Shown here: positions 6,478 through 14,822 of the stretch, piece by piece
How the letters are laid out: each line of letters opens with the position of its first letter
How positions within the stretch are numbered: the stretch's first letter is position 1
Origin: Thermodesulfovibrio sp.
Lineage (GTDB): Bacteria; Nitrospirota; Thermodesulfovibrionia; Thermodesulfovibrionales; Thermodesulfovibrionaceae
Assembly: GCA_026415995.1 (NCBI GenBank)
Contig: JAOAGB010000063.1
Location: 1 to 32,864, forward strand
Length of the DNA: 32,864 nt
Direction of reading: 5' to 3'
Translations under genes and position numbers: made by a program
The notes under the pieces: generated by a model
What the model was told of the DNA's origin: nothing
The model's database searches: none
Seen by the model: the letters and a program-made list of their open reading frames with translations, nothing else

Positions 6478-7890
6478 AGGGTCTCCAATTTTATGCAGTC
6501 TAATAACATTTTTATTACCCATAAAAGGCGAACTTGCAACAAAAACTACAGCATCTCCATTAGTTGCAAGATTTAAGCTTCTCAGTTTACTTTCCGTTTC
6601 TCTTAAAAACATATTATCTATTAAATTTATTGCAGCTGGTATGTGCATCGGAATAACTGCCCAAAGCAATGAAAGTCTTCGATATACTTTATAGTCAGGG
6701 GTAAAAGCTACAATAGGCATTTGAGGTCTCATCTTAGAAATAAGCAAAGCTGCAAAACCAGAATGAGAAAACACTACTATTGCCTTTGCTTGAATATCCT
6801 GAGCAACCCTCACAGCACCTGATGCTATAGCCTCTGGAAAATATTTAGTTACTCTAAATGATGAAGAAATTTTCTCTTTTAAACTCTCTTCTGTAAATCT
6901 TATTATTGAATCCATAGTTCTAACTGCTTCAACAGGATATTTACCCGTAGTGGTCTCTGCAGAGAGCATAAGGGCATCTGTGCCATCCAATACAGCATTT
7001 GCTACATCACTTGCCTCTGCCCTCGTTGGTCTTGAATGTTCTCGCATTGATTCAAGCATTTGAGTAGCTGTAATTACTAACTTTTTTCTCTGATTTGCAA
7101 GATCTATAAGAATTTTTTGATAAACAGGAACCTCTTGGGGTGGTAATTCAACTCCCAAATCTCCTCTTGCTACCATTATGCCATCACTCTCTTCAAGAAT
7201 TCTCTCAATGTTTTCCAAAGCTTCTCTCTTTTCAATTTTTGATATTAATGGCGGTAAATTAACTCCGTTCTTTGCAGCCCATTTTTTTATTTTAATTAAA
7301 TCATTTTCATTTCTGACAAAAGAAACTGCAATATAGTCAACGTCAAGTTTTATGCCAAATAAAAGATCTTTTTTATCCTTCTCTGTAAAGGAATCTATAG
7401 TGGTTCTTGTATAAGGTAGGTTTACCCCTTTTTTAGATTTTAAAATTCCACCCTCAACAACTACACCTATTAGTCTATCTTTAAGTTTTTCTATAATCTT
7501 AATTTTTAAAATTCCGTCATCTATTAAAATTTCCTCTTCTGCTTTTACATCCTCTAAAAGAGGCGGATAGGCAATATAAAGTTTTTTATCAGTGGAAATT
7601 TCATTTCCTGGAAATATCTCTAAGGTTTCCCCTTCTGTAAGCTTTACTTCACCACCCTCTACATCACCTATTCTGATTTTTATTCCTTGAAGGTCCTGAA
7701 GAATGCTTATAGATTTATCCAGTTTTTCAGCCTCTTCGCGAATTATTCTTACAATTTTATTAAACCATTCATAGTTGCCATGAGAAAAATTTAAGCGAGC
7801 TACATCCATTCCATAAAGAATTAACTGTCTGATAATCTCCCTTTTTTCAGTGGAAGGTCCTATTGTGCATATTATTTTTGCTCTTCGCAT
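6472..7890 (-). CDS. pyk: Pyruvate kinase
   Basis: Converts phosphoenolpyruvate and ADP to pyruvate and ATP in the cytoplasm. The 472-aa protein opens RRAKIICTIGPST, the family N-terminus, with NFSHG shortly after. It contains the active-site stretch ISKIEKREALENIERILEESDGIMVARGDLGVELP and TATQMLESM, followed by the C-terminal regulatory domain (AVRVAQDIQAKAIVVFSHSG). It is the last gene of the long folate/pilB/nadB run, starting eight bases after nadB. Its stop lies within the end of lysR, so there is no space for an intergenic terminator. Confidence 0.96.
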   Translation of the reverse strand: MRRAKIICTIGPSTEKREIIRQLILYGMDVARLNFSHGNYEWFNKIVRIIREEAEKLDKSISILQDLQGIKIRIGDVEGGEVKLTEGETLEIFPGNEISTDKKLYIAYPPLLEDVKAEEEILIDDGILKIKIIEKLKDRLIGVVVEGGILKSKKGVNLPYTRTTIDSFTEKDKKDLLFGIKLDVDYIAVSFVRNENDLIKIKKWAAKNGVNLPPLISKIEKREALENIERILEESDGIMVARGDLGVELPPQEVPVYQKILIDLANQRKKLVITATQMLESMREHSRPTRAEASDVANAVLDGTDALMLSAETTTGKYPVEAVRTMDSIIRFTEESLKEKISSSFRVTKYFPEAIASGAVRVAQDIQAKAIVVFSHSGFAALLISKMRPQMPIVAFTPDYKVYRRLSLLWAVIPMHIPAAINLIDNMFLRETESKLRSLNLATNGDAVVFVASSPFMGNKNVIRLHKIGDPL

Positions 7891-7898
7891 AATTTTAT

Positions 7899-9473
7899 TT
7901 ATAAAATTTCTATACCATTATTCTTCATTTTTATTATTATATGCTTTTCCCAATTAGGAAGTTTATGTTTATAATCTGTTCTGTAATGAGCACCCACGCT
8001 ATTTTTTCTTGCATAGGCTGATTCTGTAATTAATAGTCCCACAGTTATCATATTTTTAAACTCAATAGAGAGAGGTTCTAAAAATATAGAAGAAGAGAAT
8101 CTCTCATAAAATGGAGTAATAATAGATTTTGCGATACTTAGTGATTCGCCACATCTTATCACACCTACCTTGTTCCACATGGTTTCTCTCAGTTTATTTT
8201 TCATGGTAACCATTTCTAATGAATCTATATGCTGAATTTTTGCTTTAATAGGTATGTCTCTTTTAAAACTAAAACCCTCAAAGCCTTCTACATATTTAAT
8301 GGCACCCTTTGCTGATCTAAACCCAAAAACAAGTCCTTCAAGAAGACTGTTGCTTGCCAACCTATTCGCACCATGCACGCCTGTGCATGCTACTTCTCCA
8401 GCAGCAAAAAGACCTTTTATATTAGTTTCACCGAAATTATTTGTTTCTATGCCTCCCATTATATAATGGGCAGCTGGAGAAACAGGAACCATATCTTTAG
8501 CAATATTAAGATTAAACTTAAGACAAGTATTGTATATGGTAGGAAATCTTCTTTTTAAAAATTCCTCATCTAAATGTGTTAAGTCTAAGTATACATGGGA
8601 ACTGTTATTTTTTACCATCTCAGAAATTATAGCTCTTGAAACAATGTCTCTGGGAGCCAATTCGCCAAGAGAATGATAATGTTTCATAAATGCTTCACCA
8701 TGGATATTTCTTAAAATTGCTCCTTCACCTCTCATTGCCTCACTTAATAAAAACTGTGGGGCGTCCTTTTTAAAAAGAGCTGTCGGATGAAATTGAACAA
8801 ATTCCATATCTTTTAAATATGCTCCCGCTCGGAAAGCCATAGCCATTCCATCTCCAGTAATTACCCTTGGATTTGTTGTACGTGAATAAACCTGTCCCGC
8901 TCCTCCAGTGGCTAACAAAGTTGCCTTAGCAAAACACCTTATTATTTCCTTGTCTTTTAATAAAAAAGCACCATAGCATTGATTTTCATCAACAATTAAG
9001 TCTATTGCCATGGTAAATGAGGCTTTTTTTACATTTCTTATAGTAGAAACCTTATTTATTAAAACTCTTTCAATTTCCCTACCAGTTGAGTCTCCATGGG
9101 CATGTAGAACTCTCTTTCTTGAATGAGCACCCTCTAAGGTAAATGAAAGTTTTGTTCCTTCTTTATCGAACTCAGCTCCCCAATTTATTAATTCAATTAT
9201 TCTTTCAGGACCTTCTGATACTAAAATTTTTACTGCCTCTTCATTACATAAACCATCCCCAGCTTTAATGGTATCTTCATAATGTATGCCGATTTCATCC
9301 TCATCACTAAGAGCAACCGCTATACCTCCCTGAGCATATTCTGTACTGCTTTCCGTTGGTAAGTCTTTTGTAACAACAAGAACGTTACCACTTTTTGACA
9401 TTTCAATAGCAGCTCTGAGGCCAGCAACGCCGCTGCCAATAACGAGATAGTCAGTATAAATGTCTTCTGACAT
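7899..9473 (-). CDS. nadB: L-aspartate oxidase
   Basis: FAD enzyme that oxidises L-aspartate to iminoaspartate, the first step of de novo NAD synthesis together with quinolinate synthase NadA. Seen: FAD-binding GSGVAGLRAAIE (13-24), SSTEYAQGGIAVALS, the flavin/substrate stretch VQFHPTALF, MRGEGAILRN, and CTGVHGANRLASNSLLEGLVFG with the catalytic-domain Arg. Length 524 aa is normal. NadB can use fumarate as electron acceptor, which suits an anaerobe. The start ATG follows directly after the pilB-like stop, with GAGG upstream. NadA and NadC are not in the window. Confidence 0.95.
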   Translation of the reverse strand: MSEDIYTDYLVIGSGVAGLRAAIEMSKSGNVLVVTKDLPTESSTEYAQGGIAVALSDEDEIGIHYEDTIKAGDGLCNEEAVKILVSEGPERIIELINWGAEFDKEGTKLSFTLEGAHSRKRVLHAHGDSTGREIERVLINKVSTIRNVKKASFTMAIDLIVDENQCYGAFLLKDKEIIRCFAKATLLATGGAGQVYSRTTNPRVITGDGMAMAFRAGAYLKDMEFVQFHPTALFKKDAPQFLLSEAMRGEGAILRNIHGEAFMKHYHSLGELAPRDIVSRAIISEMVKNNSSHVYLDLTHLDEEFLKRRFPTIYNTCLKFNLNIAKDMVPVSPAAHYIMGGIETNNFGETNIKGLFAAGEVACTGVHGANRLASNSLLEGLVFGFRSAKGAIKYVEGFEGFSFKRDIPIKAKIQHIDSLEMVTMKNKLRETMWNKVGVIRCGESLSIAKSIITPFYERFSSSIFLEPLSIEFKNMITVGLLITESAYARKNSVGAHYRTDYKHKLPNWEKHIIIKMKNNGIEIL

Positions 9474-11186
9474 TTAATCCTCGAAGGTTGTCCTGAGAAC
9501 TTCTTTTATAGAGGTTATTCCTTGCATTATTTTATATAATCCACTTCTTCTTAAAGTCAACATTCCTTGTTTTACTGCTTCTTTTTTAATATCTAAAGCT
9601 GTAGCTCCGGTAAGTATTAGCTCTTTTATTTCATCGGTAATGGGCATGACCTCATAGAGAGCTATTCTGCCCTTGTAACCTGTTAAGTTACATTCTGTAC
9701 ATCCTGCAGGACCGTATACTTTTAAAGTTTCAACTTCACTTTCGGTAAAACCCAATTTTAAAAGGGTTTCTTTAGAAACCGTTTCTTCTTTCTTACAATG
9801 TGGACAAAGTTTTCTAACTAACCTTTGAGCAACTACAAGTAGAACAGAAGAAGAGATCAAAAATGGTTCTATACCCATGTTAACCAATCTTGTAATAGTA
9901 CTTGGCGCATCATTTGTATGAAGAGTGCTTAGCACGAGATGTCCTGTAAGTGCAGCCTTAACTGCTATTTCTGCTGTTTCAAAGTCTCTTATCTCACCTA
10001 CCATTATTATATCTGGGTCTTGTCTCAAAAAAGACCTCAAGGCAGCGGCAAAAGTTAATCCAATTTCTTCTTTCACTTGTACTTGATTAATTCCCTGAAA
10101 ACTATACTCAACGGGGTCTTCAACAGTCATAATATTGACATCTGGTTTATTTAATCTCATCAATGCTGAGTAAAGAGTTGTTGTTTTACCAGAACCAGTT
10201 GGTCCTGTAACAAGTATCATACCATATGGTTTTTCCAGTGCCTCAAAAAAGAAATGTAATGATATCTCTTCAAAACCAAGCTTTGTTAAATCAAGCTGTA
10301 AAGAGCCTTTCTCTAAAATTCTCAGAACAATTTTTTCTCCATGAATAATAGGTAGAGACGAAACCCTGAAGTCAACCTCTTTATCAGCAATTTTTGCCTT
10401 AATTCTTCCGTCTTGAGGTAATCTCCTTTCTGATATATCAAGATGAGACATTATCTTAAAACGAGTGGTTAAAGCGCTTTTAATCTGTAATGGAAGATTT
10501 AGAACAGTTTGAAGAACTCCATCTATTCTGTATCTTACAGCCACACCTTTTTCATAAGGCTCTATGTGAATGTCACTTGCTCTCATTTTTATGGCATCAT
10601 AAATTATTTTGTTAGCGAGCTTTATAATCGGAGCATCTACCCTGACAACCTCTTCTTCCTTTGTCTCTACTTCATCACCTGCTGCCATATCAATAACAGC
10701 ACTCTCTATTAATTCATCAACCTGTTCAACGACCTTCTCATCTCCGTCAGTTTTCTTTTCTGTTTCATTAAAGTATTGCAACATTTCTGAATATTTTGTC
10801 AGATAAATATCTAAATTAAAACCTGTAAGAAGAAATTTCACATAATCAATTATTGTGTTTGATGGGTCACAAATTGCTACTTTTATAGTGCTTCCCTCTT
10901 TTCCAAAGGGCACCACTTTGTATTTTTTCATGATTTCCTTAGGAATTAACTTAATTACCTGAGGGTCTTTCTCGATTTTCAAAATATTTATTAGAGGATA
11001 GCCATATATCTCACTTAAGGCACTAAAAAGCTGATTTTCATCAATATATCCAAGCTTCATTAAGGCAGAACCGATTTTAATTCCTTCAACCTTTTGCACT
11101 TTAACAGCTTGTAGGAGTTGTTCTTCAGTTATAACTCCCTTTTTTACAAGATACTGACCAAGAGATGTTGCGCCTACTACACCCAT
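9474..11186 (-). CDS. GspE/PilB-type secretion or pilus assembly ATPase
   Basis: Hexameric cytoplasmic ATPase that drives type IV pilus extension or type II secretion. N-terminal MshEN-type domain (about 1-140, LGQYLVKKGVITEEQL), then the ATPase core: Walker A GPTGSGKT (328-335), Asp box near VEDPVEYSFQGINQVQV, Walker B DIIMVGEIRD (about 392-401) and the His box LSTLHTND. The tetracysteine zinc motif C461/C464 and C496/C499 is present. Length 570 aa is typical. It sits between metF and nadB with 3-nt spacing and no other pilus or secretion genes here, an odd context. PilB and GspE cannot be told apart from this window. Confidence 0.92.
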   Translation of the reverse strand: MGVVGATSLGQYLVKKGVITEEQLLQAVKVQKVEGIKIGSALMKLGYIDENQLFSALSEIYGYPLINILKIEKDPQVIKLIPKEIMKKYKVVPFGKEGSTIKVAICDPSNTIIDYVKFLLTGFNLDIYLTKYSEMLQYFNETEKKTDGDEKVVEQVDELIESAVIDMAAGDEVETKEEEVVRVDAPIIKLANKIIYDAIKMRASDIHIEPYEKGVAVRYRIDGVLQTVLNLPLQIKSALTTRFKIMSHLDISERRLPQDGRIKAKIADKEVDFRVSSLPIIHGEKIVLRILEKGSLQLDLTKLGFEEISLHFFFEALEKPYGMILVTGPTGSGKTTTLYSALMRLNKPDVNIMTVEDPVEYSFQGINQVQVKEEIGLTFAAALRSFLRQDPDIIMVGEIRDFETAEIAVKAALTGHLVLSTLHTNDAPSTITRLVNMGIEPFLISSSVLLVVAQRLVRKLCPHCKKEETVSKETLLKLGFTESEVETLKVYGPAGCTECNLTGYKGRIALYEVMPITDEIKELILTGATALDIKKEAVKQGMLTLRRSGLYKIMQGITSIKEVLRTTFED

Positions 11187-11189
11187 AAT

Positions 11190-12080
11190 TTATACTCTAA
11201 TTTTAATATAATTTAATAAATTTTTCACATCTTCAACTTTTGAAATAGCCATAATATGAATTCCTTGAGCTAACTTATTTTCTATTATATTCATCGCAAT
11301 ATTAGAAGCAAAATCTATACCAAATTTTTCCACATCTTCATCTTTTAGTTCTCTTACTTTATTTATAAGCCAATGCGGCACAACAATCCCAGGAATTTTT
11401 TCTGCAATATAGTGTAACATTTTTTTTGTTTTTATAATAATTATACCAACAATAACCTTTGTTCCATTAAATTTATCAGCAAAATCTAAAAATCTCTCGA
11501 GTCTTTCAATTTCAAAAATCATCTGAGTTTGGAAAAAATCAGCACCCATTTTCAATTTCTGCTCAAATCTCTTCAGTTGAGGTAAAATGGGTTCGGCATT
11601 AGGATTAACTACCGCTCCAATAAAAAAATCTGTTTTTCCATTAAGTGAATTTCCATAAATATCTTTACCTTCATTTAAATTTTTAACTAACTTTATCAAT
11701 ACAGAGGAATCAATATCATAAACAGGTTTGGCTTCTTTATGATCACCCAATGTAGGATGATCTCCTGTCATAACTAGAACATTTTTTATACCTAAGGAAT
11801 ATGCTCCAAGTAAGTCTGACTGAATAGCAATTCTGTTACGATCTCTACAGGTCATTTGTAGTACCGGTTCAAAATCAATATCCAGCGAGAGTTTACATGC
11901 AGCCATAGAACAAAGTCTCATTTTTGCCGATGGATTATCAGTAAAATTTACTGCGTCAGTTAAATATTTTAATTCCTCCAATTTATTAAGCATGGGTATT
12001 ATGTCAGGTCCTTTTGGAGGTGTCATTTCAACGGTTATTACAAAATCACCTTTCAGTAATTTTTCACGTAGTAAACTCAA
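11190..12080 (-). CDS. metF: Methylenetetrahydrofolate reductase, MetF subunit
   Basis: Flavin subunit that reduces 5,10-methylene-THF to 5-methyl-THF, for methionine synthesis or the methyl branch of the Wood-Ljungdahl pathway. The 296-aa protein shows the barrel start KGDFVITVEMTPPKGP, then the folate-flavin region NVLVMTGDHPTLGDH and the FFQTQMIFE strand. An in-frame upstream ATG gives 25 more residues inside metV, but AAGGAGA lies six bases before the TTG chosen here, and the protein then starts MSLLREKLLKGDF, as homologues do. It overlaps metV by 17 nt. Pairing with MetV marks the short, anaerobe-type enzyme rather than the stand-alone E. coli type. Confidence 0.92.
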   Translation of the reverse strand: MSLLREKLLKGDFVITVEMTPPKGPDIIPMLNKLEELKYLTDAVNFTDNPSAKMRLCSMAACKLSLDIDFEPVLQMTCRDRNRIAIQSDLLGAYSLGIKNVLVMTGDHPTLGDHKEAKPVYDIDSSVLIKLVKNLNEGKDIYGNSLNGKTDFFIGAVVNPNAEPILPQLKRFEQKLKMGADFFQTQMIFEIERLERFLDFADKFNGTKVIVGIIIIKTKKMLHYIAEKIPGIVVPHWLINKVRELKDEDVEKFGIDFASNIAMNIIENKLAQGIHIMAISKVEDVKNLLNYIKIRV

Positions 12081-12735
12081 CTTTTTTCTCCTTAACACTA
12101 TAATGTCTCGGGGAGTTAGCCTTTGACCAGTCTTTTGGTCCAAGAAGGCTTTCATAAAATCTATCTATTAAATCTCGTTTATTTAAAATATCAAAAGCTA
12201 TTATCCATGCACACTTTCTATGAGAATTGACCTCACACTTTCCATCTCTGTATCCTCCACAGGGACCGTTAAGCATTGATTTAGGACACAGAGTTACAAC
12301 ACAGAGACCTGTAATGGCAAGAAAACATTCACCGCAGGCTCTGCATTTTTCCTCAAATTCTTTTAATCGACGCATATTTCCAATGAATAAAGTATCATTA
12401 ACAGGAATAACTGGTTTGTCTTCGAAAAATTCATTTAAAGTCTGCGTTCCTGCACCACAGGAAAGAACCAATATACAATCAGCTTCATCTAAAAATTGTT
12501 TATATACAGATAATTCTCTTTTTGTACCTAAAATCTGACAACCTGTTTTAGCTATAAACCAGCCAGTAACTTTCTTACCTTCTTTTTCCAGCCACTCTTT
12601 TAAATTTAAAATAGCCTCTTCATTCCCAGTTCCACATAAAGTGGCACATTCAGAACATCCTACTAAAAAAAATGATTTATACTGATCGATATAATTTGAA
12701 ATTTCATCAATCGTCTTCTGCTTTGTAACAATCAT
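12064..12735 (-). CDS. metV: MetV: methylenetetrahydrofolate reductase C-terminal-type Fe-S/zinc subunit
   Basis: A 223-aa protein of the MTHFR_C family that forms the MetVF complex in acetogens and related anaerobes. Cysteines are abundant: GCSECATLCG (27-34), GCQILG, SCGAGTQ, and a ferredoxin-like cluster of EKCRACGECF, GLCVVTLCPK, GPCGG, KCEV and KCAW. It lies directly upstream of and overlapping metF, and its start abuts the folD stop. Electron delivery to MetF through its metal centres is inferred from the family. No MetF-associated HdrABC or RnfC2 genes are present here, so the electron donor is unknown. Confidence 0.9.
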   Translation of the reverse strand: MIVTKQKTIDEISNYIDQYKSFFLVGCSECATLCGTGNEEAILNLKEWLEKEGKKVTGWFIAKTGCQILGTKRELSVYKQFLDEADCILVLSCGAGTQTLNEFFEDKPVIPVNDTLFIGNMRRLKEFEEKCRACGECFLAITGLCVVTLCPKSMLNGPCGGYRDGKCEVNSHRKCAWIIAFDILNKRDLIDRFYESLLGPKDWSKANSPRHYSVKEKKVEFTT

Positions 12736-13595
12736 TAGCTTAATCCCTTCTGAACTTTTGTAGCATAAAGCGTATTTTCCATAAGCATAGCTATTGTCAT
12801 AGGCCCCACACCTCCAGGCACAGGAGTAATGTAAGAAGCTTTTTCTTTCACACTGTCAAAATCAACATCACCAACAACTTTTCCGTAATTTGTAACATTT
12901 ATGCCAATATCAATAATCACAGCACCATCCTTAACCATATCAGCAGTTATAAAATTAGGCTTGCCAATGGCAACACATAAAATATCGGCGTTTTTGGTAA
13001 TTTCTCCAAGCCTTTCAGTTTTGCTATGGCATAATGTAACTGTGGCATTTCTCCTCAATAAAAGCAAAGAAAGAGGCTTGCCCACAATAATGCTTCTACC
13101 AATTACAACAGCTCTTTTGCCCTCTGTTTCTATCTCATAGGCATCAATCATCCTTATTATCCCCTTCGGCGTGCATGGTATAAAAAGAGGATTGTCGATT
13201 AAAAGTCTACCAAGACAATATGGTGTAAAACCGTCAACATCTTTTATAGGTTCTATCTTCTGTAAAATGTTATTCTGATTAATATGACGAGGTAAAGGTA
13301 ATTGAACAAGAATTCCATTAATAGATATATTACGATTTAATTCGTCAATCAAGTTGATTATCTCTTCTTCCTCTGTTCTATCGGGCAATCTGAATATCAA
13401 ACTTTTAATACCTAACTCTTTACATGTTTTTTCCTTAAGGGATACATATTTCTCTGAAGCCCTATTTTCTCCAACAAGAATCACTGCTAAACAAGGGGTG
13501 ATACCCTTTGTTTTTAACTCTTCTATTTCCATTTTTATTTCTTCTTTAACAATAGATGCAAGAAATTTCCCATTTATCAATGTAGAACTCATCAT
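12735..13595 (-). CDS. folD: Bifunctional methylene-THF dehydrogenase / methenyl-THF cyclohydrolase
   Basis: FolD interconverts 5,10-methylene-, methenyl- and 10-formyl-THF with NADP(H). Seen: SEKYVSLKEKTCKELGI with the catalytic YVxxK-like helix, GILVQLPLPRHI, DVDGFTP, FIPCTPKGIIRMI, the Rossmann motif VIGRSIIVGKPLSLLLL and the C-terminal PGGVGPMTIAMLMENT. Length 286 aa is normal. The start ATG overlaps the folE stop within GGGAGGAATGATGAG; the second ATG three bases later is equally possible. Its position between folE and metV/metF makes a continuous C1-folate pathway. Confidence 0.96.
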   Translation of the reverse strand: MMSSTLINGKFLASIVKEEIKMEIEELKTKGITPCLAVILVGENRASEKYVSLKEKTCKELGIKSLIFRLPDRTEEEEIINLIDELNRNISINGILVQLPLPRHINQNNILQKIEPIKDVDGFTPYCLGRLLIDNPLFIPCTPKGIIRMIDAYEIETEGKRAVVIGRSIIVGKPLSLLLLRRNATVTLCHSKTERLGEITKNADILCVAIGKPNFITADMVKDGAVIIDIGINVTNYGKVVGDVDFDSVKEKASYITPVPGGVGPMTIAMLMENTLYATKVQKGLS

Positions 13596-14158
13596 TCCTC
13601 CCTTCTATTTATCAACTCCAGTGCTTCCTGACGAGTAGCCTGACTTTTTCTGAAAATACCTCTTACAGCAGATGTTACTGTTTTGGTTCCAGGCTTTTTT
13701 ATACCTCTCATACTCATACATAAATGTTCTGCCTCAATAACAATCATGCAACCCTTCGGCTTTAGCTTCTCCATTAATAAGTTAGCCAGCTGACTTGTAA
13801 GCCTTTCCTGAACTTGAGGCTTCTTTGCAAGATAATCAAGAGCCTTGGGAAGTTCACTTAATCCAACAATTTTGCCATCTGGAATATAAGCAATATGGGC
13901 ATTGCCAAAAAAAGGCAAAAGATGATGTTCACATATGGAATAGAAAGGTATATTTTTAATCAGTACCATCTCATCATGTGTTTCACCTTCAATACATTTC
14001 AATAAATCCTCATCTGGTGGAAACAAACCTCTAAAAATTTCCTCGCACATCTTGGCAATACGTGCAGGTGTTTCCTTAATTCCAGGCCTTTCGGTATTCT
14101 CACCTATGCCTTCTAAAATTAACCTAACTCCTTCTTCAATCTTTTTTTTGTCAAACAC
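13592..14158 (-). CDS. folE: GTP cyclohydrolase I
   Basis: Zinc enzyme that turns GTP into 7,8-dihydroneopterin triphosphate, the first step of folate synthesis. The 188-aa protein has the zinc site C76/H79 (SICEHHLLPFFG) and C147 (EAEHLCMSMRG), plus the C-terminal GTKTVTSAVRG. The start is GTG, with AGGA upstream inside the end of the preceding gene, which it overlaps by 8 nt. It is the second gene of the folate run. Confidence 0.96.
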   Translation of the reverse strand: MFDKKKIEEGVRLILEGIGENTERPGIKETPARIAKMCEEIFRGLFPPDEDLLKCIEGETHDEMVLIKNIPFYSICEHHLLPFFGNAHIAYIPDGKIVGLSELPKALDYLAKKPQVQERLTSQLANLLMEKLKPKGCMIVIEAEHLCMSMRGIKKPGTKTVTSAVRGIFRKSQATRQEALELINRREE

Positions 14159-14708
14159 AGCTTATCATCCTTTCATCGGTAATTATTAAATCAACCTTTT
14201 GATCAAAAGATTCTACAGGAATTTCATCAACTATCTGTTCTTCATAAGCTAATCCTACAGCTAATCCTCTCCTATTAAAAAGAAGTCTATCATAAAAACC
14301 TTTCCCATAGCCAATTCTGAAACATCTTCTATCAAAAGCTATTCCCGGAACAACAATAACTTCTATTTCTTCAATAGATGCTTTTACCCCTCCTTGAGGT
14401 TCAAGAATAGATTTATATCCATGAGATAGTTGTTTTATGTTGTCTATCCAGAACAGTTCTAAATGATTATCAGTTACCCTCGGAAATGCTGTTTTTATTG
14501 AACTTTTATTACAAAAATGAAAAATTTTCCATGTATCCACTTCACTTCCATATGAGGCATAAAGAAGAACCGATTTAATTCCTTTCTTTGACAATAAATT
14601 CTCAAAAGTAGTGGTTATTTTTTCATCTTTTTGTATTTTTAGAGGTTTTGGTATCTTATTTCTTATCTCAAGCATTCTCTTTCTTATATATTTTTTATCT
14701 CTTTGCAT
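14151..14708 (-). CDS. 5-formyltetrahydrofolate cyclo-ligase
   Basis: ATP-dependent conversion of 5-formyl-THF to 5,10-methenyl-THF (YgfA/MTHFS family). The 185-aa protein shows KKYIRKRMLEIRNKIP, VLLYASYGSEVDT, the P-loop-like IAFDRRCFRIGYGKGFYDRLL and VGLAYEEQIVDEIPVESFDQKVD. It heads the minus-strand folate operon. No Shine-Dalgarno precedes the ATG; a TAAGAT box (14715-14720) ends six bases before it, so the message is probably leaderless. Divergent from argD across 114 nt. Confidence 0.92.
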   Translation of the reverse strand: MQRDKKYIRKRMLEIRNKIPKPLKIQKDEKITTTFENLLSKKGIKSVLLYASYGSEVDTWKIFHFCNKSSIKTAFPRVTDNHLELFWIDNIKQLSHGYKSILEPQGGVKASIEEIEVIVVPGIAFDRRCFRIGYGKGFYDRLLFNRRGLAVGLAYEEQIVDEIPVESFDQKVDLIITDERMISCV

Positions 14709-14714
14709 TTTTAA

Positions 14715-14720
14715 ATCTTA
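14715..14720 (-). promoter_or_regulatory. Candidate -10 box of the folate operon
   Basis: TAAGAT on the minus strand, six bases from the start codon of the cyclo-ligase. I see no good -35 at 16-18 nt, so this rests on the -10 alone and on the lack of a ribosome binding site. Confidence 0.35.
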
Positions 14721-14805
14721 TCTGAAAAATAAAACAGTACTCTAACGGCATACTAAAAGAATCCATAAAAAACATTTAAAATTATACCATTAACTTAAAT
14801 ATTTA

Positions 14806-14814
14806 TGGTATCAT
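14806..14814 (+). promoter_or_regulatory. Extended -10 promoter of argD-argF
   Basis: TGGTATCAT matches an extended -10 (TGn plus TATCAT, 14809-14814). The ATG at 14823 is eight bases after the box, so the transcript would start at or within two bases of the start codon; no Shine-Dalgarno is present. Confidence 0.45.
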
Positions 14815-14822
14815 AAAACTTT

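Noticed and set aside
12081..12155. Longer metF start adding 25 residues
   Set aside because: The extension is entirely inside metV, and a Shine-Dalgarno with correct spacing precedes the TTG at 12080.
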